A stretch of 64,000 nt of DNA from Nostoc linckia NIES-25 (GTDB lineage: Bacteria > Cyanobacteriota > Cyanobacteriia > Cyanobacteriales > Nostocaceae), in assembly GCF_002368035.1 (NCBI RefSeq), contig NZ_AP018223.1, positions 1,342,449 to 1,406,448 of the forward strand. The letters run 5' to 3'. Shown in pieces: positions 53,115 through 61,504 of this stretch. Below the pieces are notes generated by a model. That model saw nothing but the letters and a program-made list of their open reading frames with translations. It did not search any database and was not told where the DNA came from. The position numbers and the translations under genes were made by a program. How positions within the stretch are numbered: the first letter of the stretch is position 1; every line of letters begins with the position of its first letter.

Positions 53115-53172
53115 TGGGGTGGGCGTCTCGCCCGCCCGCAAACAAGGGCGGACAAGATGTCCACCCCACAAT
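53115..53172. repeat. Hairpin repeat between mysC and mysD
   Basis: GTGGGGTGGGCGTCTCGCCC at the left and GATGTCCACCCCAC at the right form a long imperfect stem with GCCCGC/GGGCGG pairing inside. Copies of the same family are at 12756-12805 and 55771-55830. Lying inside the mys operon, it could limit transcription into mysD or protect the upstream mRNA. Confidence 0.7.
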
Positions 53173-53193
53173 AAAAGTTAGAGAACATCAATC

Positions 53194-54300
53194 ATGCCAG
53201 TACTTCGTATCCTTCATTTAGTTGGCTCTGCACAGGATGATTTTTACTGCGATTTGTCACGCCTGTATGCCCAAGACTGTTTGGCAGCAATGGCAGAGCT
53301 GCCTTACGACTCTGCGATCGCATACATCACACCCGATGGCCAATGGCGATTTCCTCGCTCTCTGAGTCGAGAAGATATTGCTCAGGCTAAACCGATGCCT
53401 GTGTCTGAAGCCATAGAGTTTATTGCAGCACAAAACATTGACATCGTGTTACCACAAATGTTTTGTATCCCTGGAATGACTTACTACCGCGCTTTATTCG
53501 ACTTGCTCGAAATTCCTTACATAGGCAATACTCCGGATCTTATGGCGATAACGGCTCACAAAGCCAGAACCAAAGCAATTGTCGAAGCAGCAGGGGTAAA
53601 AGTGCCTCGTGGAGAAGTTCTGCGCCGGGGAGATGTTCCAACAATTACACCTCCAGTAGTTATTAAACCTGTAAGTTCGGACAATTCTCTAGGGGTAACT
53701 TTAGTCAAAGATGCTGCCGAGTATGAGGCGGCGCTGGAGAAAGCATTTGAACATGGAGATGAAGCGATCGTAGAAACATTCATCGAAGGTCGAGAAGTCA
53801 GATGCGGCATCATTGTTAAAGACGGGGAGTTAATCGGTTTACCTCTTGAAGAGTATTTGATAGACTCTCAGGAAAAACCCATCCGCACCTATGCCGATAA
53901 ACTCAAAAAAACAGATGATGGCAGCTTGGGTTTCGCCGCAAAAGGTAATAACAAGTCTTGGATTTTAGACCCCAATGACCCCATTACCCAAAAGGTTCAG
54001 GAAGTGGCTAAGAAATGTCATCAGGCTTTGGGCTGTCGCCACTACAGTTTATTTGACTTTCGCATCGATTCACAGGGACAACCTTGGTTTTTAGAAGCTG
54101 GGTTGTATTGTTCTTTTGCCCCCAAAAGCGTGATTTCCTCTATGGCGAAAGCAGTAGGAATCCCTTTAAATGAGTTATTAACGATCGCGATCGCTGAAAC
54201 CTTGGGCAGTAATAAATATAGCGATCGCATCTCAGTTGTGGAAATTAACGAACCCTCAAAAACGCCAAGAAAAGAAAGAGAGCTTTCACAAATGATTTAG
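53194..54300 (+). CDS. mysD: D-Ala-D-Ala ligase-like MAA ligase
   Basis: The 368-residue protein is an ATP-grasp ligase: LFDLLEIPYIGNTPDLMAIT, KARTKAIVEAAGVKVPRG, PVVIKPVSSDNSLGVTLV, EGREVRCGIIV and FRIDSQGQPWFLEAGLYCSF (the last carries the Mg-binding Glu). In Nostoc punctiforme and others MysD adds serine, threonine or another amino acid to mycosporine-glycine, giving shinorine, porphyra-334 or mycosporine-2-glycine. The last 10 residues (RKERELSQMI) are encoded by a dispersed repeat. It is separated from mysC by a 125-base gap with a hairpin. Confidence 0.93.
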   Translation: MPVLRILHLVGSAQDDFYCDLSRLYAQDCLAAMAELPYDSAIAYITPDGQWRFPRSLSREDIAQAKPMPVSEAIEFIAAQNIDIVLPQMFCIPGMTYYRALFDLLEIPYIGNTPDLMAITAHKARTKAIVEAAGVKVPRGEVLRRGDVPTITPPVVIKPVSSDNSLGVTLVKDAAEYEAALEKAFEHGDEAIVETFIEGREVRCGIIVKDGELIGLPLEEYLIDSQEKPIRTYADKLKKTDDGSLGFAAKGNNKSWILDPNDPITQKVQEVAKKCHQALGCRHYSLFDFRIDSQGQPWFLEAGLYCSFAPKSVISSMAKAVGIPLNELLTIAIAETLGSNKYSDRISVVEINEPSKTPRKERELSQMI

Positions 54301-54769
54301 CACTGGTATACAATTTGGCTGAGAGGTTGTTTTAAAAGTGTTTTGCTGTGATTTTAATCGCATTATTACCCCCCTTAATCCCCCCTTATAAAGGGGGAAA
54401 ACAAGGAAAATCTGGTTCCCTCCCCTTGTAAAGGGGAGGGGTAGGGAGGGGTAAAAAATATTTGATAGATTAATCATTACTTTTCAAACATCGTCTGAGG
54501 TTGGGGAATTTTAGAAATATTTTTGATAGACCACTATTAAACGTTAACTGTTGACTGTTAATGTTTAATTTGATTATGCAAATTGAATATTTTTCAGATC
54601 TTTAACAGGGAACAGAGAAACTACACTTTTAAGTGCGGCTTCAAACCCCACAACTAAAGTTTTTCACCACTGTTCTCTGTTTCCTAACCCGAAGAAGTTG
54701 ATAACTAAAATTGGCGTCAGTTCCAAATTATTGGACAATTGACACTGGACTCTTGACTTTTCACTAACA
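54301..54769. other. Spacer after mysD with repeat block
   Basis: CCCCCTTATAAAGGGGG (about 54379-54396) and CCCCTTGTAAAGGGG (about 54423-54438) are short palindromes in a C-rich repeat block; they may terminate the mys operon. The rest holds repeat-like CTGTTAACTGTTGACTG-type sequence near 54545 and no gene. Confidence 0.5.
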
Positions 54770-55543
54770 ATGGCTTCTCTAGAAAATCAAATCATTTTAA
54801 TTACTGGCGCTAGTAGTGGTATTGGTACTGCTTGTGCCAAAATTTTTGCTGGTGCGGGTGCAAAACTCATCTTAGCGGCACGGCGGTTAGAACGTTTGCA
54901 GCAACTCGCAGATATTCTCACTCAAGATTTTAATACTGAAGTTCATTTGTTAGAGCTGGATGTGCGCGATCGCTCTGCTGTAGAATCTGCCATCTCTAAT
55001 CTACCCGCGTCTTGGTCTGATATCGATATTTTGATTAATAATGCCGGTTTGAGCCGCGGTTTAGATAAGTTACATGAGGGTAGTTTTACAGATTGGGAAG
55101 AGATGATTGATACTAACATTAAAGGTTTACTTTATCTCTCCCGTTATGTCGTTCCTGGAATGGTCAGCCGCGGTCGCGGTCATGTGGTAAATTTAGGCTC
55201 CATTGCCGGACATCAAACTTATCCAGGGGGTAATGTATACTGTGCTACTAAAGCTGCGGTGAGGGCAATTTCTGAAGGTTTAAAACAAGATCTGTTGGGT
55301 ACTCCTGTACGGGTAACTTCCGTTGACCCTGGGATGGTAGAAACGGAATTTAGCCAGGTGCGGTTTCACGGGAATGCTCAACGTGCCAATCAGGTTTATC
55401 AGGGAGTTACGCCGCTGACTCCAGATGATGTGGCTGATGTGATATTTTTCTGCGTGACGCGATCGCCCCATGTCAATATTAATGAAGTTGTGCTGATGCC
55501 CGTTGACCAAGCCAGCGCTACCTTAGTTAATCGGCGCACTTAG
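54770..55543 (+). CDS. Short-chain dehydrogenase/reductase (YdfG-like)
   Basis: The 257-residue protein has the Rossmann motif TGASSGIGTA (residues about 12-21), NNAGLSRG, the catalytic Ser in NLGSIAGHQTYPGG and YCATKAAVRAI (YxxxK). The AARR after the second strand indicates NADP preference. The sequence is of the YdfG type, which oxidises serine and other 3-hydroxy acids, but SDR substrates cannot be assigned from this. It lies 470 bases after mysD on the same strand, with repeats between, so it may or may not belong to the MAA locus. Confidence 0.9.
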   Translation: MASLENQIILITGASSGIGTACAKIFAGAGAKLILAARRLERLQQLADILTQDFNTEVHLLELDVRDRSAVESAISNLPASWSDIDILINNAGLSRGLDKLHEGSFTDWEEMIDTNIKGLLYLSRYVVPGMVSRGRGHVVNLGSIAGHQTYPGGNVYCATKAAVRAISEGLKQDLLGTPVRVTSVDPGMVETEFSQVRFHGNAQRANQVYQGVTPLTPDDVADVIFFCVTRSPHVNINEVVLMPVDQASATLVNRRT

Positions 55544-55641
55544 GAACTGATAGATAAAAATATACCCTTTATTTTAAGGCAGGCGAGAAAAACCGCAACT
55601 AACTTAAAGCTAAGGGACTTCCAAATAAAAAAACACACAAT

Positions 55642-55757
55642 TAGGACTTACGCACTGAAGCCTGAAACCTCGATCCCCCCTAGCCCCCCTTAAAAAGGGA
55701 GGAATTTCTAAAGCCCCCTTTTTAAGGGGGTTGGGGGATCTGAGTGCGTAAGTCCTG
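55642..55757. mobile_element. MITE-like element, copy 3 (116 bp) carrying a different repeat
   Basis: The ends are TAGGACTTACGCACT and AGTGCGTAAGTCCTG, flanked by ACAAT at 55637-55641 and 55758-55762. The interior is not that of copies 1 and 2 but a GATCCCCCCTAGCCCCCCTT repeat with its complement. The family is therefore defined by its ends. Confidence 0.7.
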
Positions 55758-55770
55758 ACAATTTTTCTTG

Positions 55771-55830
55771 TGGGGTGGGCGTCTCGCCCGCCCAATTTTG
55801 TGGGTTGGACATCTTGTCTGCCCCACAAAA
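55771..55830. repeat. GTGGGGTGGGCGTCTCGCCC hairpin repeat
   Basis: It shares its left arm exactly with the repeat between mysC and mysD. The right arm is GACATCTTGTCTGCCCCAC. No gene is present. Confidence 0.65.
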
Positions 55831-55980
55831 TTGGATAATTTATTTCTTGGTAATCCCTAACGTCATTGAGCAAAGTGAAAAGCTTTTGGGTGGCAAGCAC
55901 ATTCAGGGTAAGCTCATGATTAAGGTAGTAAACTTACTGTTCGAGGAATTGTGTAAAATTCCTCTGACGTAAGCTAATGT

Positions 55981-56012
55981 TAAAACCCTTCATACAAATG
56001 AAGGGTTTTAAA
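55981..56012. terminator. Perfect hairpin with flanking A/T tracts
   Basis: TTAAAACCCTTCAT and ATGAAGGGTTTTAA form a 14-bp perfect stem with loop ACAA. Runs of A before and T after the GC core make it a plausible bidirectional intrinsic terminator, 45 bases before the NADAR gene. Confidence 0.65.
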
Positions 56013-56057
56013 CTTTCAGTTACCCTGAAAATAAATATATAAAAGAGCAATTTTCAA

Positions 56058-56528
56058 ATGACCATTTACTTTTATAAGGCTTGGCAGCCTTATGGCTGTT
56101 TTTCTAACTTTTCTTTCCACGGGATTCACGTCCAAGGTATTTACTGGCCAACGGTTGAGCATTATTATCAAGCACAAAAGTTTGTTGGTAGTACGGATGC
56201 AGTAATTATACCTTTCATTCATGCCGCCGCCACACCCGAAGAAGCTGCTGCTTTGGGAAGATGTAGTACTCGTCAACTACGTCGAGATTGGGATTTAGTC
56301 AAAACTCAAGTGATGCGAGAAGCTGTACTCAAAAAGTTTCTCACCCATGCTGATATTAGAGAAGTTCTCTTGAGGACAGGCGATGAAATGTTGGTTGAAA
56401 ACTCGCCAACCGATTATTTTTGGGGATGTGGCGCTAATAAAACCGGTCAAAACCATCTCGGTAAAATTCTCATCAACGTTCGTGAAGAAATCCGTAAATT
56501 GCTATCTTTAACGGTAATTCACGAATAA
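56058..56528 (+). CDS. NADAR family N-glycosidase (YbiA-like)
   Basis: The 156-residue protein matches the NADAR/YbiA fold: FYKAWQPYGCFSNFSFHGI, WPTVEHYYQAQKFVGS with the conserved Glu, RDWDLVKTQVMREAVLKKFL, LLRTGDEMLVENSPTDYFWG and GQNHLGKIL. YbiA hydrolyses the N-glycosidic bond of early riboflavin intermediates to remove reactive compounds; related NADAR proteins reverse guanine ADP-ribosylation or act in NAD metabolism. Length and motifs are complete. It is a single gene. Confidence 0.92.
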   Translation: MTIYFYKAWQPYGCFSNFSFHGIHVQGIYWPTVEHYYQAQKFVGSTDAVIIPFIHAAATPEEAAALGRCSTRQLRRDWDLVKTQVMREAVLKKFLTHADIREVLLRTGDEMLVENSPTDYFWGCGANKTGQNHLGKILINVREEIRKLLSLTVIHE

Positions 56529-57066
56529 TTTAATTAAAAAAGTTACATTCAACATAAAATCAGCAATTAAACGGGGAATAGTCAAATTCCCCAGTCAAAA
56601 ATTTTTCAACAAATCACTCCTAATGAACTATTTAGTTGCGAAAAATCTTGATTAATCGGCTTAATGGGGATAATTATTCAAAAAATATTGTTAATTTCAA
56701 GCAATTAATCAGCTACTAAGTTAAGTGAAATTACTGAAATAGTTTAATGGCTGAGAATATAAAATTAATAAGTGTCAATGATTAAAAATTTCTTAACTAT
56801 AAGCTTAAGAGGATATTTGTAAAAACTATGTAATACATTAAGCCTTTTAAAATTTTCCTAAATCAATTATAAGAACAGGAATTCTGATAATTGCGAAATT
56901 GAACCCATTTGTAAAAATATCTGCAAGAATATTACACCAAAATCAACGTATTTGTAGCAAAAATTTCATGAAATGGGATAAAAATCAAGGAACTGTAATT
57001 TGAAAATTTTCATCAAAGACAACTATAAAAAACTTTTTTAAAATTCAGTCATAGTGTATATAAACG
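56529..57066. other. AT-rich spacer before the phytochrome-type kinase, no gene seen
   Basis: The spacer is uniformly AT-rich. It contains a small GGGGAATAGTCAAATTCCCC palindrome (56573-56592) that could terminate the NADAR gene. I see no other supported feature. Confidence 0.5.
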
Positions 57067-59886
57067 ATGACATTTACCGATAAAACACACTGGTTGCAGC
57101 AAAGCTTAGACAAAGAAAGTTTACTGCATCGGATGACTAAACAGATCAGGCGATCGCTCGATCTTCAAGAGATATTAAGGGCTACTGTTGCCGAAGTACG
57201 GTCGTTTTTGGGTACAGATAGGGTCACGGTGTATCGGTTTAATGTTGATGGTAGCGGTGAAGTTATAGCTGAATCTATTTATGAGCAGCGTCTACCATCT
57301 TTATTGGGGTTACGCTTTCCAGTCCATGATATTCCCCAAGAAGCTAGAGAGATGTTTCTGCTAGCAGGACAACGTTCGATTGTAGATGTAGCTAATGAGA
57401 AAATTGGGCTATCACCTCTACACTCAAAAGAAACTAGCGAACGTTTAAAAACTAATATTTACTATCGGCAAGTAGACCCTTGCCATATTGAATATTTAAA
57501 AGCAATGGGCGTGCAATCTTCGTTAGTAGTGCCAATTTTACATTACGACCTGAAAGAAGAATCGGCAAAACCCCAATTGTGGGGATTGTTAGTATCTCAT
57601 CACACCCAAGAACGAAGGATTTTGAAGCGAGAACTGAGATTAGTGCAGCAAGTTGCCGATCAAGTAGCGATCGCCATTGCTCAAAGTTGCCTATTCACGG
57701 AAGCGATCGCCCAACAACAACGAGAAGCTACTATTAACCGAGTAACCACACTATTACATAAACTGCCAACAATCCAATTACAGGGCGCATTAGAAGAAGT
57801 TATTACTGCCTTCGCTGGCGTAGGTGGCAGGCTTTATATTGAAGAGAGTAAAGAACTATATACCTGGGGCGAACAACCGAAACTACCATTCGAGCTAGAA
57901 AATAGCATCATCGAACAGCATCCTATGTGGCAAAGCTGGATGGCTGAGTGTAAACCAGGTGATATTTGGGCAACCACTGACCTTTATAAAGAAGCGCGTT
58001 TGCGAGTTTTAGCTTTAGGGTTCCGTTCCACTTCAATTCGGGGACTGATGGTGATTCCCCTACATTACCGCGAAAAATTTACTGGTGTATTAAGCATTTT
58101 TCGCTCGGAATTTGACACAGAAATTTTGTGGGCGGGACGGTGCGAAGATAATCGGCGGCTATTATTACCGAAACTTTCCTTTGAAGTTTGGCGAGAAGAA
58201 AAAAAGGGGCAAGCACCTGAGTGGAAGGCAGAAGATATTTTATTAGCCCAAGCCTTGTACGATCATTTTTCAATGGCAATTCAGCAGCAGCAAATGTACA
58301 AACAAGTACAAGCCCTGAATTCCAACCTAGAAGTGCGGGTGCAAGAGCAAACTGCTGAACTAGAAAAATCATTACTATTCACCAAAGTACTCAAACAAGT
58401 CACAGACCACATCCGCAGTACATTAGACTTCCAGACAACCCTCCAGACTATCGTTCGGGAAGTGCGATCGCTGTTGAATTCAGACCGGGTGTTGATTTTC
58501 CAAATCCAAACCAAATCGGTGATTGTGGAAGAAATTAATGGCAACTGGCAGTCAGTTTTGGGAGTGGAAGCACCAGGAGAATGCTTTCCCGATGAATTTG
58601 TTAATTTATACTTCCAAGGTAGGGTACGGGCTGTTGACAATGTATCAGCGGTTTCTTTGAGTGCCTGTCATCGAGATTATTTGCAAAATCTCCAAGTGCA
58701 AGCCAACTTAATTGTTCCAATTAACATAGGTATGCAAGTATGGGGATTACTGATTGCCCATCAGTGCGATGCTCCTAGAAATTGGCAGGATGCGGAAATA
58801 GATTTATTGCAACAGCTAGGAGATCAGGCTGCGATCGCCATTCAACAAGCACAACTCTACGAACAAACTTGTAGTGCTGAGGCTGAAGCCAGGAATCAAG
58901 CTGTACAGTTAGAACATACTCTGCATCAACTCCAAGAAACACAGGCAAAATTGATTCACACTGAAAAAATGTCTGCCTTAGGACAGTTGGTAGCAGGTAT
59001 CGCCCACGAAATTAATAACCCCGTTAACTTTATCTACGGTAACCTCTGTCATGCCAGCGACTATACCGAACAATTACTAGAAATTTTACGGCTTTACCAG
59101 CTACATTATCCCAACCCTCATAGTGAAATTCGCGCTGCTATCGAAGCGATCGATTTTGGTTTTTTGGTAGAAGATCTGCCAAAAATCATGGAGTCAATGC
59201 AAGTAGGAAGCGATCGCATCCGTTCAATAGTACTGTCGCTACGCAATTTTTCTCGCTTGGATGAATCTGAAAACAAGCGCGTCGATCTGCACGAAGGTAT
59301 TGACAACACTTTATTAATTTTACGACACCGCCTCAAAGGAAATTCTGAATTTCCAGCCATTGAAGTCATCAAAGACTATGGCAAAATCCCACGAGTAGAA
59401 TGCTATGCCGGACAAATGAATCAAGTATTCATGAATATTATCAGCAATGCTATAGATGCTTTGGGAATGGGCAATGGGAAGTGGGGAGTGGGGAAATGGG
59501 AAGATGAGGAGATCGGGGTATGGGAAGACGAGGAGATGGAGAAATGGGGGGATAAGCGAAACTACCCCCATCATCCCACCCCCTCCTATCCCCAATGCCC
59601 AATTCCCGCCGTCCACATTTCCACTAAAGTTTCAGCTGATAACTCTCGTGTGTTGATTCGTATTAGTGACAATGGGCCTGGAATGACTCAAGAAGTGAAA
59701 AAGCGAATATTCGATCCGTTTTACACTACCAAACCTGTGGGTAAAGGTACAGGGCTGGGATTGGCAATCAGCTATCAAATTATTGTCGAAAAACATGCCG
59801 GAATAATGGAGTGTATTTCAGAACCAGGCAAAGGTACAGAGTTCTGGATTGAGATTCCCGTTAAACCGCCAGGGACAATTAGTTAA
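57067..59886 (+). CDS. Knotless phytochrome / cyanobacteriochrome histidine kinase (GAF-PHY-like-GAF-HK)
   Basis: The 939-residue protein has no N-terminal PAS. GAF1 (about 20-215) has the phytochrome-type FPVHDIPQEAR and bilin-attachment DPCHIEYLKAMGV (Cys139-His140). The second module (about 230-415) resembles a PHY domain, with LPKLSFEVWRE as the tongue motif. GAF3 (about 435-600) has GECF (Cys506) and SACHRDYL (Cys534-His535), like a DXCF cyanobacteriochrome but with Gly for the first Asp. The kinase core has AHEINNP (His647), an N-box and DNGPGM/GTGLGLAIS. The layout matches All2699-type proteins of Anabaena. Residues about 800-847 are encoded by repeat DNA inserted in frame. Chromophore binding is predicted. 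Confidence 0.88.
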   Translation: MTFTDKTHWLQQSLDKESLLHRMTKQIRRSLDLQEILRATVAEVRSFLGTDRVTVYRFNVDGSGEVIAESIYEQRLPSLLGLRFPVHDIPQEAREMFLLAGQRSIVDVANEKIGLSPLHSKETSERLKTNIYYRQVDPCHIEYLKAMGVQSSLVVPILHYDLKEESAKPQLWGLLVSHHTQERRILKRELRLVQQVADQVAIAIAQSCLFTEAIAQQQREATINRVTTLLHKLPTIQLQGALEEVITAFAGVGGRLYIEESKELYTWGEQPKLPFELENSIIEQHPMWQSWMAECKPGDIWATTDLYKEARLRVLALGFRSTSIRGLMVIPLHYREKFTGVLSIFRSEFDTEILWAGRCEDNRRLLLPKLSFEVWREEKKGQAPEWKAEDILLAQALYDHFSMAIQQQQMYKQVQALNSNLEVRVQEQTAELEKSLLFTKVLKQVTDHIRSTLDFQTTLQTIVREVRSLLNSDRVLIFQIQTKSVIVEEINGNWQSVLGVEAPGECFPDEFVNLYFQGRVRAVDNVSAVSLSACHRDYLQNLQVQANLIVPINIGMQVWGLLIAHQCDAPRNWQDAEIDLLQQLGDQAAIAIQQAQLYEQTCSAEAEARNQAVQLEHTLHQLQETQAKLIHTEKMSALGQLVAGIAHEINNPVNFIYGNLCHASDYTEQLLEILRLYQLHYPNPHSEIRAAIEAIDFGFLVEDLPKIMESMQVGSDRIRSIVLSLRNFSRLDESENKRVDLHEGIDNTLLILRHRLKGNSEFPAIEVIKDYGKIPRVECYAGQMNQVFMNIISNAIDALGMGNGKWGVGKWEDEEIGVWEDEEMEKWGDKRNYPHHPTPSYPQCPIPAVHISTKVSADNSRVLIRISDNGPGMTQEVKKRIFDPFYTTKPVGKGTGLGLAISYQIIVEKHAGIMECISEPGKGTEFWIEIPVKPPGTIS

Positions 59887-60442
59887 GGGGAGTGGGGAGA
59901 TGAGGGGATACGGGAGTGTGGGGAGAGAGGGGGGAAAGATTTCTTCACTATCCTCCCACACCTCCTACTTGCCCAATACCCCATGACCAGTTTTTTACAA
60001 AATGTTAGTTTCAAAACTTAAAAATTTACTTAGCAATTACTCAATTCATCCACAAGGTTGATGATAAAATTATTAACAATAGACTATACAACAAATTTAA
60101 AAGCTATTTAGAGCTTGCGCTATATTGATTTGGCTAAAAAAATACTTAAAAAGTAAAGTTTAGTTGCAAAAAAAGTTAGTTTCATCCACTAGTGCTAATC
60201 TAATAATTGAAGCTAATGAAAAGCTTCCCTGGCAGATACAACAGCTGCATGATGGAATGTAGTAAGAGGTAAAAGACGCTGTTTAATTCACATCTGTCTC
60301 GTCAAAACACGGCAACACCCAACGCGAAAACTCATATTTCCTCAAAGTGGAAAATTAGGGGGCGCTGGAACTGATTTTCATTACTTGTTTACAAAGTGAT
60401 GAGAATTAGTACATCCCTGGTTAGAATAAACAAGGAGAGGAA
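59887..60442. other. Spacer with GGGGAGTGGGGAGA repeats, otherwise empty
   Basis: The first 100 bases are G-rich repeats of the GGGGAGTGGGGAGATGAGGG kind with a C-rich complement (about 59950-59985), which can fold back after the kinase stop. The remainder is AT-rich with no supported feature. Confidence 0.55.
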
Positions 60443-60556
60443 ATGTTGAAGCGAGTAGATGGTTGGGTGTTGTTGTATTTAAAAAGAAATCAGAATAATG
60501 ACTCCTCTGGGTGTAAGCTGAATACGAAGTTAAATAGCGAGAAACAGTTAAAATAG
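60443..60556 (+). CDS. Candidate 37-residue ORF with strong ribosome-binding site
   Basis: AAGGAGAGGAA directly precedes the ATG. The product starts MLKRVDGWVLLYLKRNQNND and ends NSEKQLK. It stops 6 bases before the ATG of the TIR-like gene, so it is either a small coupled gene or a translated leader controlling that gene. No family is recognised. Confidence 0.4.
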   Translation: MLKRVDGWVLLYLKRNQNNDSSGCKLNTKLNSEKQLK

Positions 60557-60562
60557 CGCCTT

Positions 60563-61333
60563 ATGTCAATTATTGCGCTCAGAGCATGGTATTTACAGGA
60601 TTATGAGCCGATTCCAGAATTGGAAAAGCGCCCACCAGACATTCGCCTAAGTAAAAAAAGTCTGCTGAGATCGGCATTGCGAGCGGACTTTTTAGAAGAA
60701 AGCGACGAAATTAAAAAATCAATTTGGTTTGGGCGCTATCTGGAAGGGGAAGATATTGAATTTTATATTGAGGGTAGTGGCGGCTATCGCGTAGCTAACA
60801 TTGACTTGATTAGTCACGAAATTTATTTTACTAAACAAGCTCTGTTAGCTCAGTTAGAACCAACTATTTTTTTCTCCTATCAAACTGAGTATGCCGCAGC
60901 AAGTGATGTTCTCAGAGAAGAACTGCGAAAAAGTTTGGAGAATTTAAACTTGCGATCGCGCCTTCCTTTAACATTAGTAGAATCCTCTCGTCCCAGCGAT
61001 GCCACTTTCCGAATTAATCGCACTATGATGCGAAAAATCCGTAAGAGTTTGTTATTTATCGCTGATACCACACCTATTAGCAGTATTAATGTTAAAGAAA
61101 ACCTTCAACTAATTCCCAGCCCCAATGTCTGTATTGAAATTGGTTATGCCATCCAAAGTAAGCGGTCTGAACAGATTCTACTAGCACAAATGCAACGCCC
61201 AAATTTTGAAGGACAAGTTCCTTTTGACTTACCCACACAACAAATTTTACAATTTCAAGACATCAAAGAACTAAATAAAATTCTGACGCGAACAATTGAG
61301 AATCAGCTAGCACGATTCAAGTTGTTTTTTTGA
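60563..61333 (+). CDS. TIR-like predicted nucleotide-binding protein
   Basis: The 256-residue protein has an N-terminal domain (1-105, starting MSIIALRAWYLQDYEPIPEL) of cyanobacterial type. The second domain has a flavodoxin/TIR-like fold: TIFFSYQTEYAAASDVLREE as first strand and helix, LFIADTTPISS, and SPNVCIEIGYAIQ followed by EQILLAQ. The PNVxxExGYA motif, with its Glu, is typical of the TIR-like 'predicted nucleotide-binding' family, some members of which are NAD-cleaving defence effectors. Enzyme activity and a defence role are inference. A 37-codon ORF lies 6 bases upstream. Confidence 0.7.
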   Translation: MSIIALRAWYLQDYEPIPELEKRPPDIRLSKKSLLRSALRADFLEESDEIKKSIWFGRYLEGEDIEFYIEGSGGYRVANIDLISHEIYFTKQALLAQLEPTIFFSYQTEYAAASDVLREELRKSLENLNLRSRLPLTLVESSRPSDATFRINRTMMRKIRKSLLFIADTTPISSINVKENLQLIPSPNVCIEIGYAIQSKRSEQILLAQMQRPNFEGQVPFDLPTQQILQFQDIKELNKILTRTIENQLARFKLFF

Positions 61334-61350
61334 ACAAAATAATGAACAAT

Positions 61351-61385
61351 TAGATCCCCGACTTCTTAGAGAAGTCGGGGATCTA
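61351..61385. terminator. Bidirectional hairpin terminator
   Basis: TAGATCCCCGACTTCT and AGAAGTCGGGGATCTA form a 16-bp perfect stem with a 3-base loop, placed between two convergent genes. It starts 18 bases after the stop of the TIR-like gene. The GATCCCCGACTTCT sequence is also a known cyanobacterial dispersed repeat type. Confidence 0.7.
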
Positions 61386-61504
61386 AAGTTTGCGATTTGA
61401 GTGAGTACTTACTCTCTAGTATAGACAGCTCTGGCCATGTTCCAGATCCTGGCTGTTAGAGCTAAAATAATGGTCAATTACAGTTCTAATGAAGCTAGCT
61501 TCGA

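Noticed and set aside
55610..55972. Frames of 96 and 65 codons after the dehydrogenase gene
   Set aside because: They pass through MITE copy 3 and the GTGGGGTGGGCG hairpin repeat.
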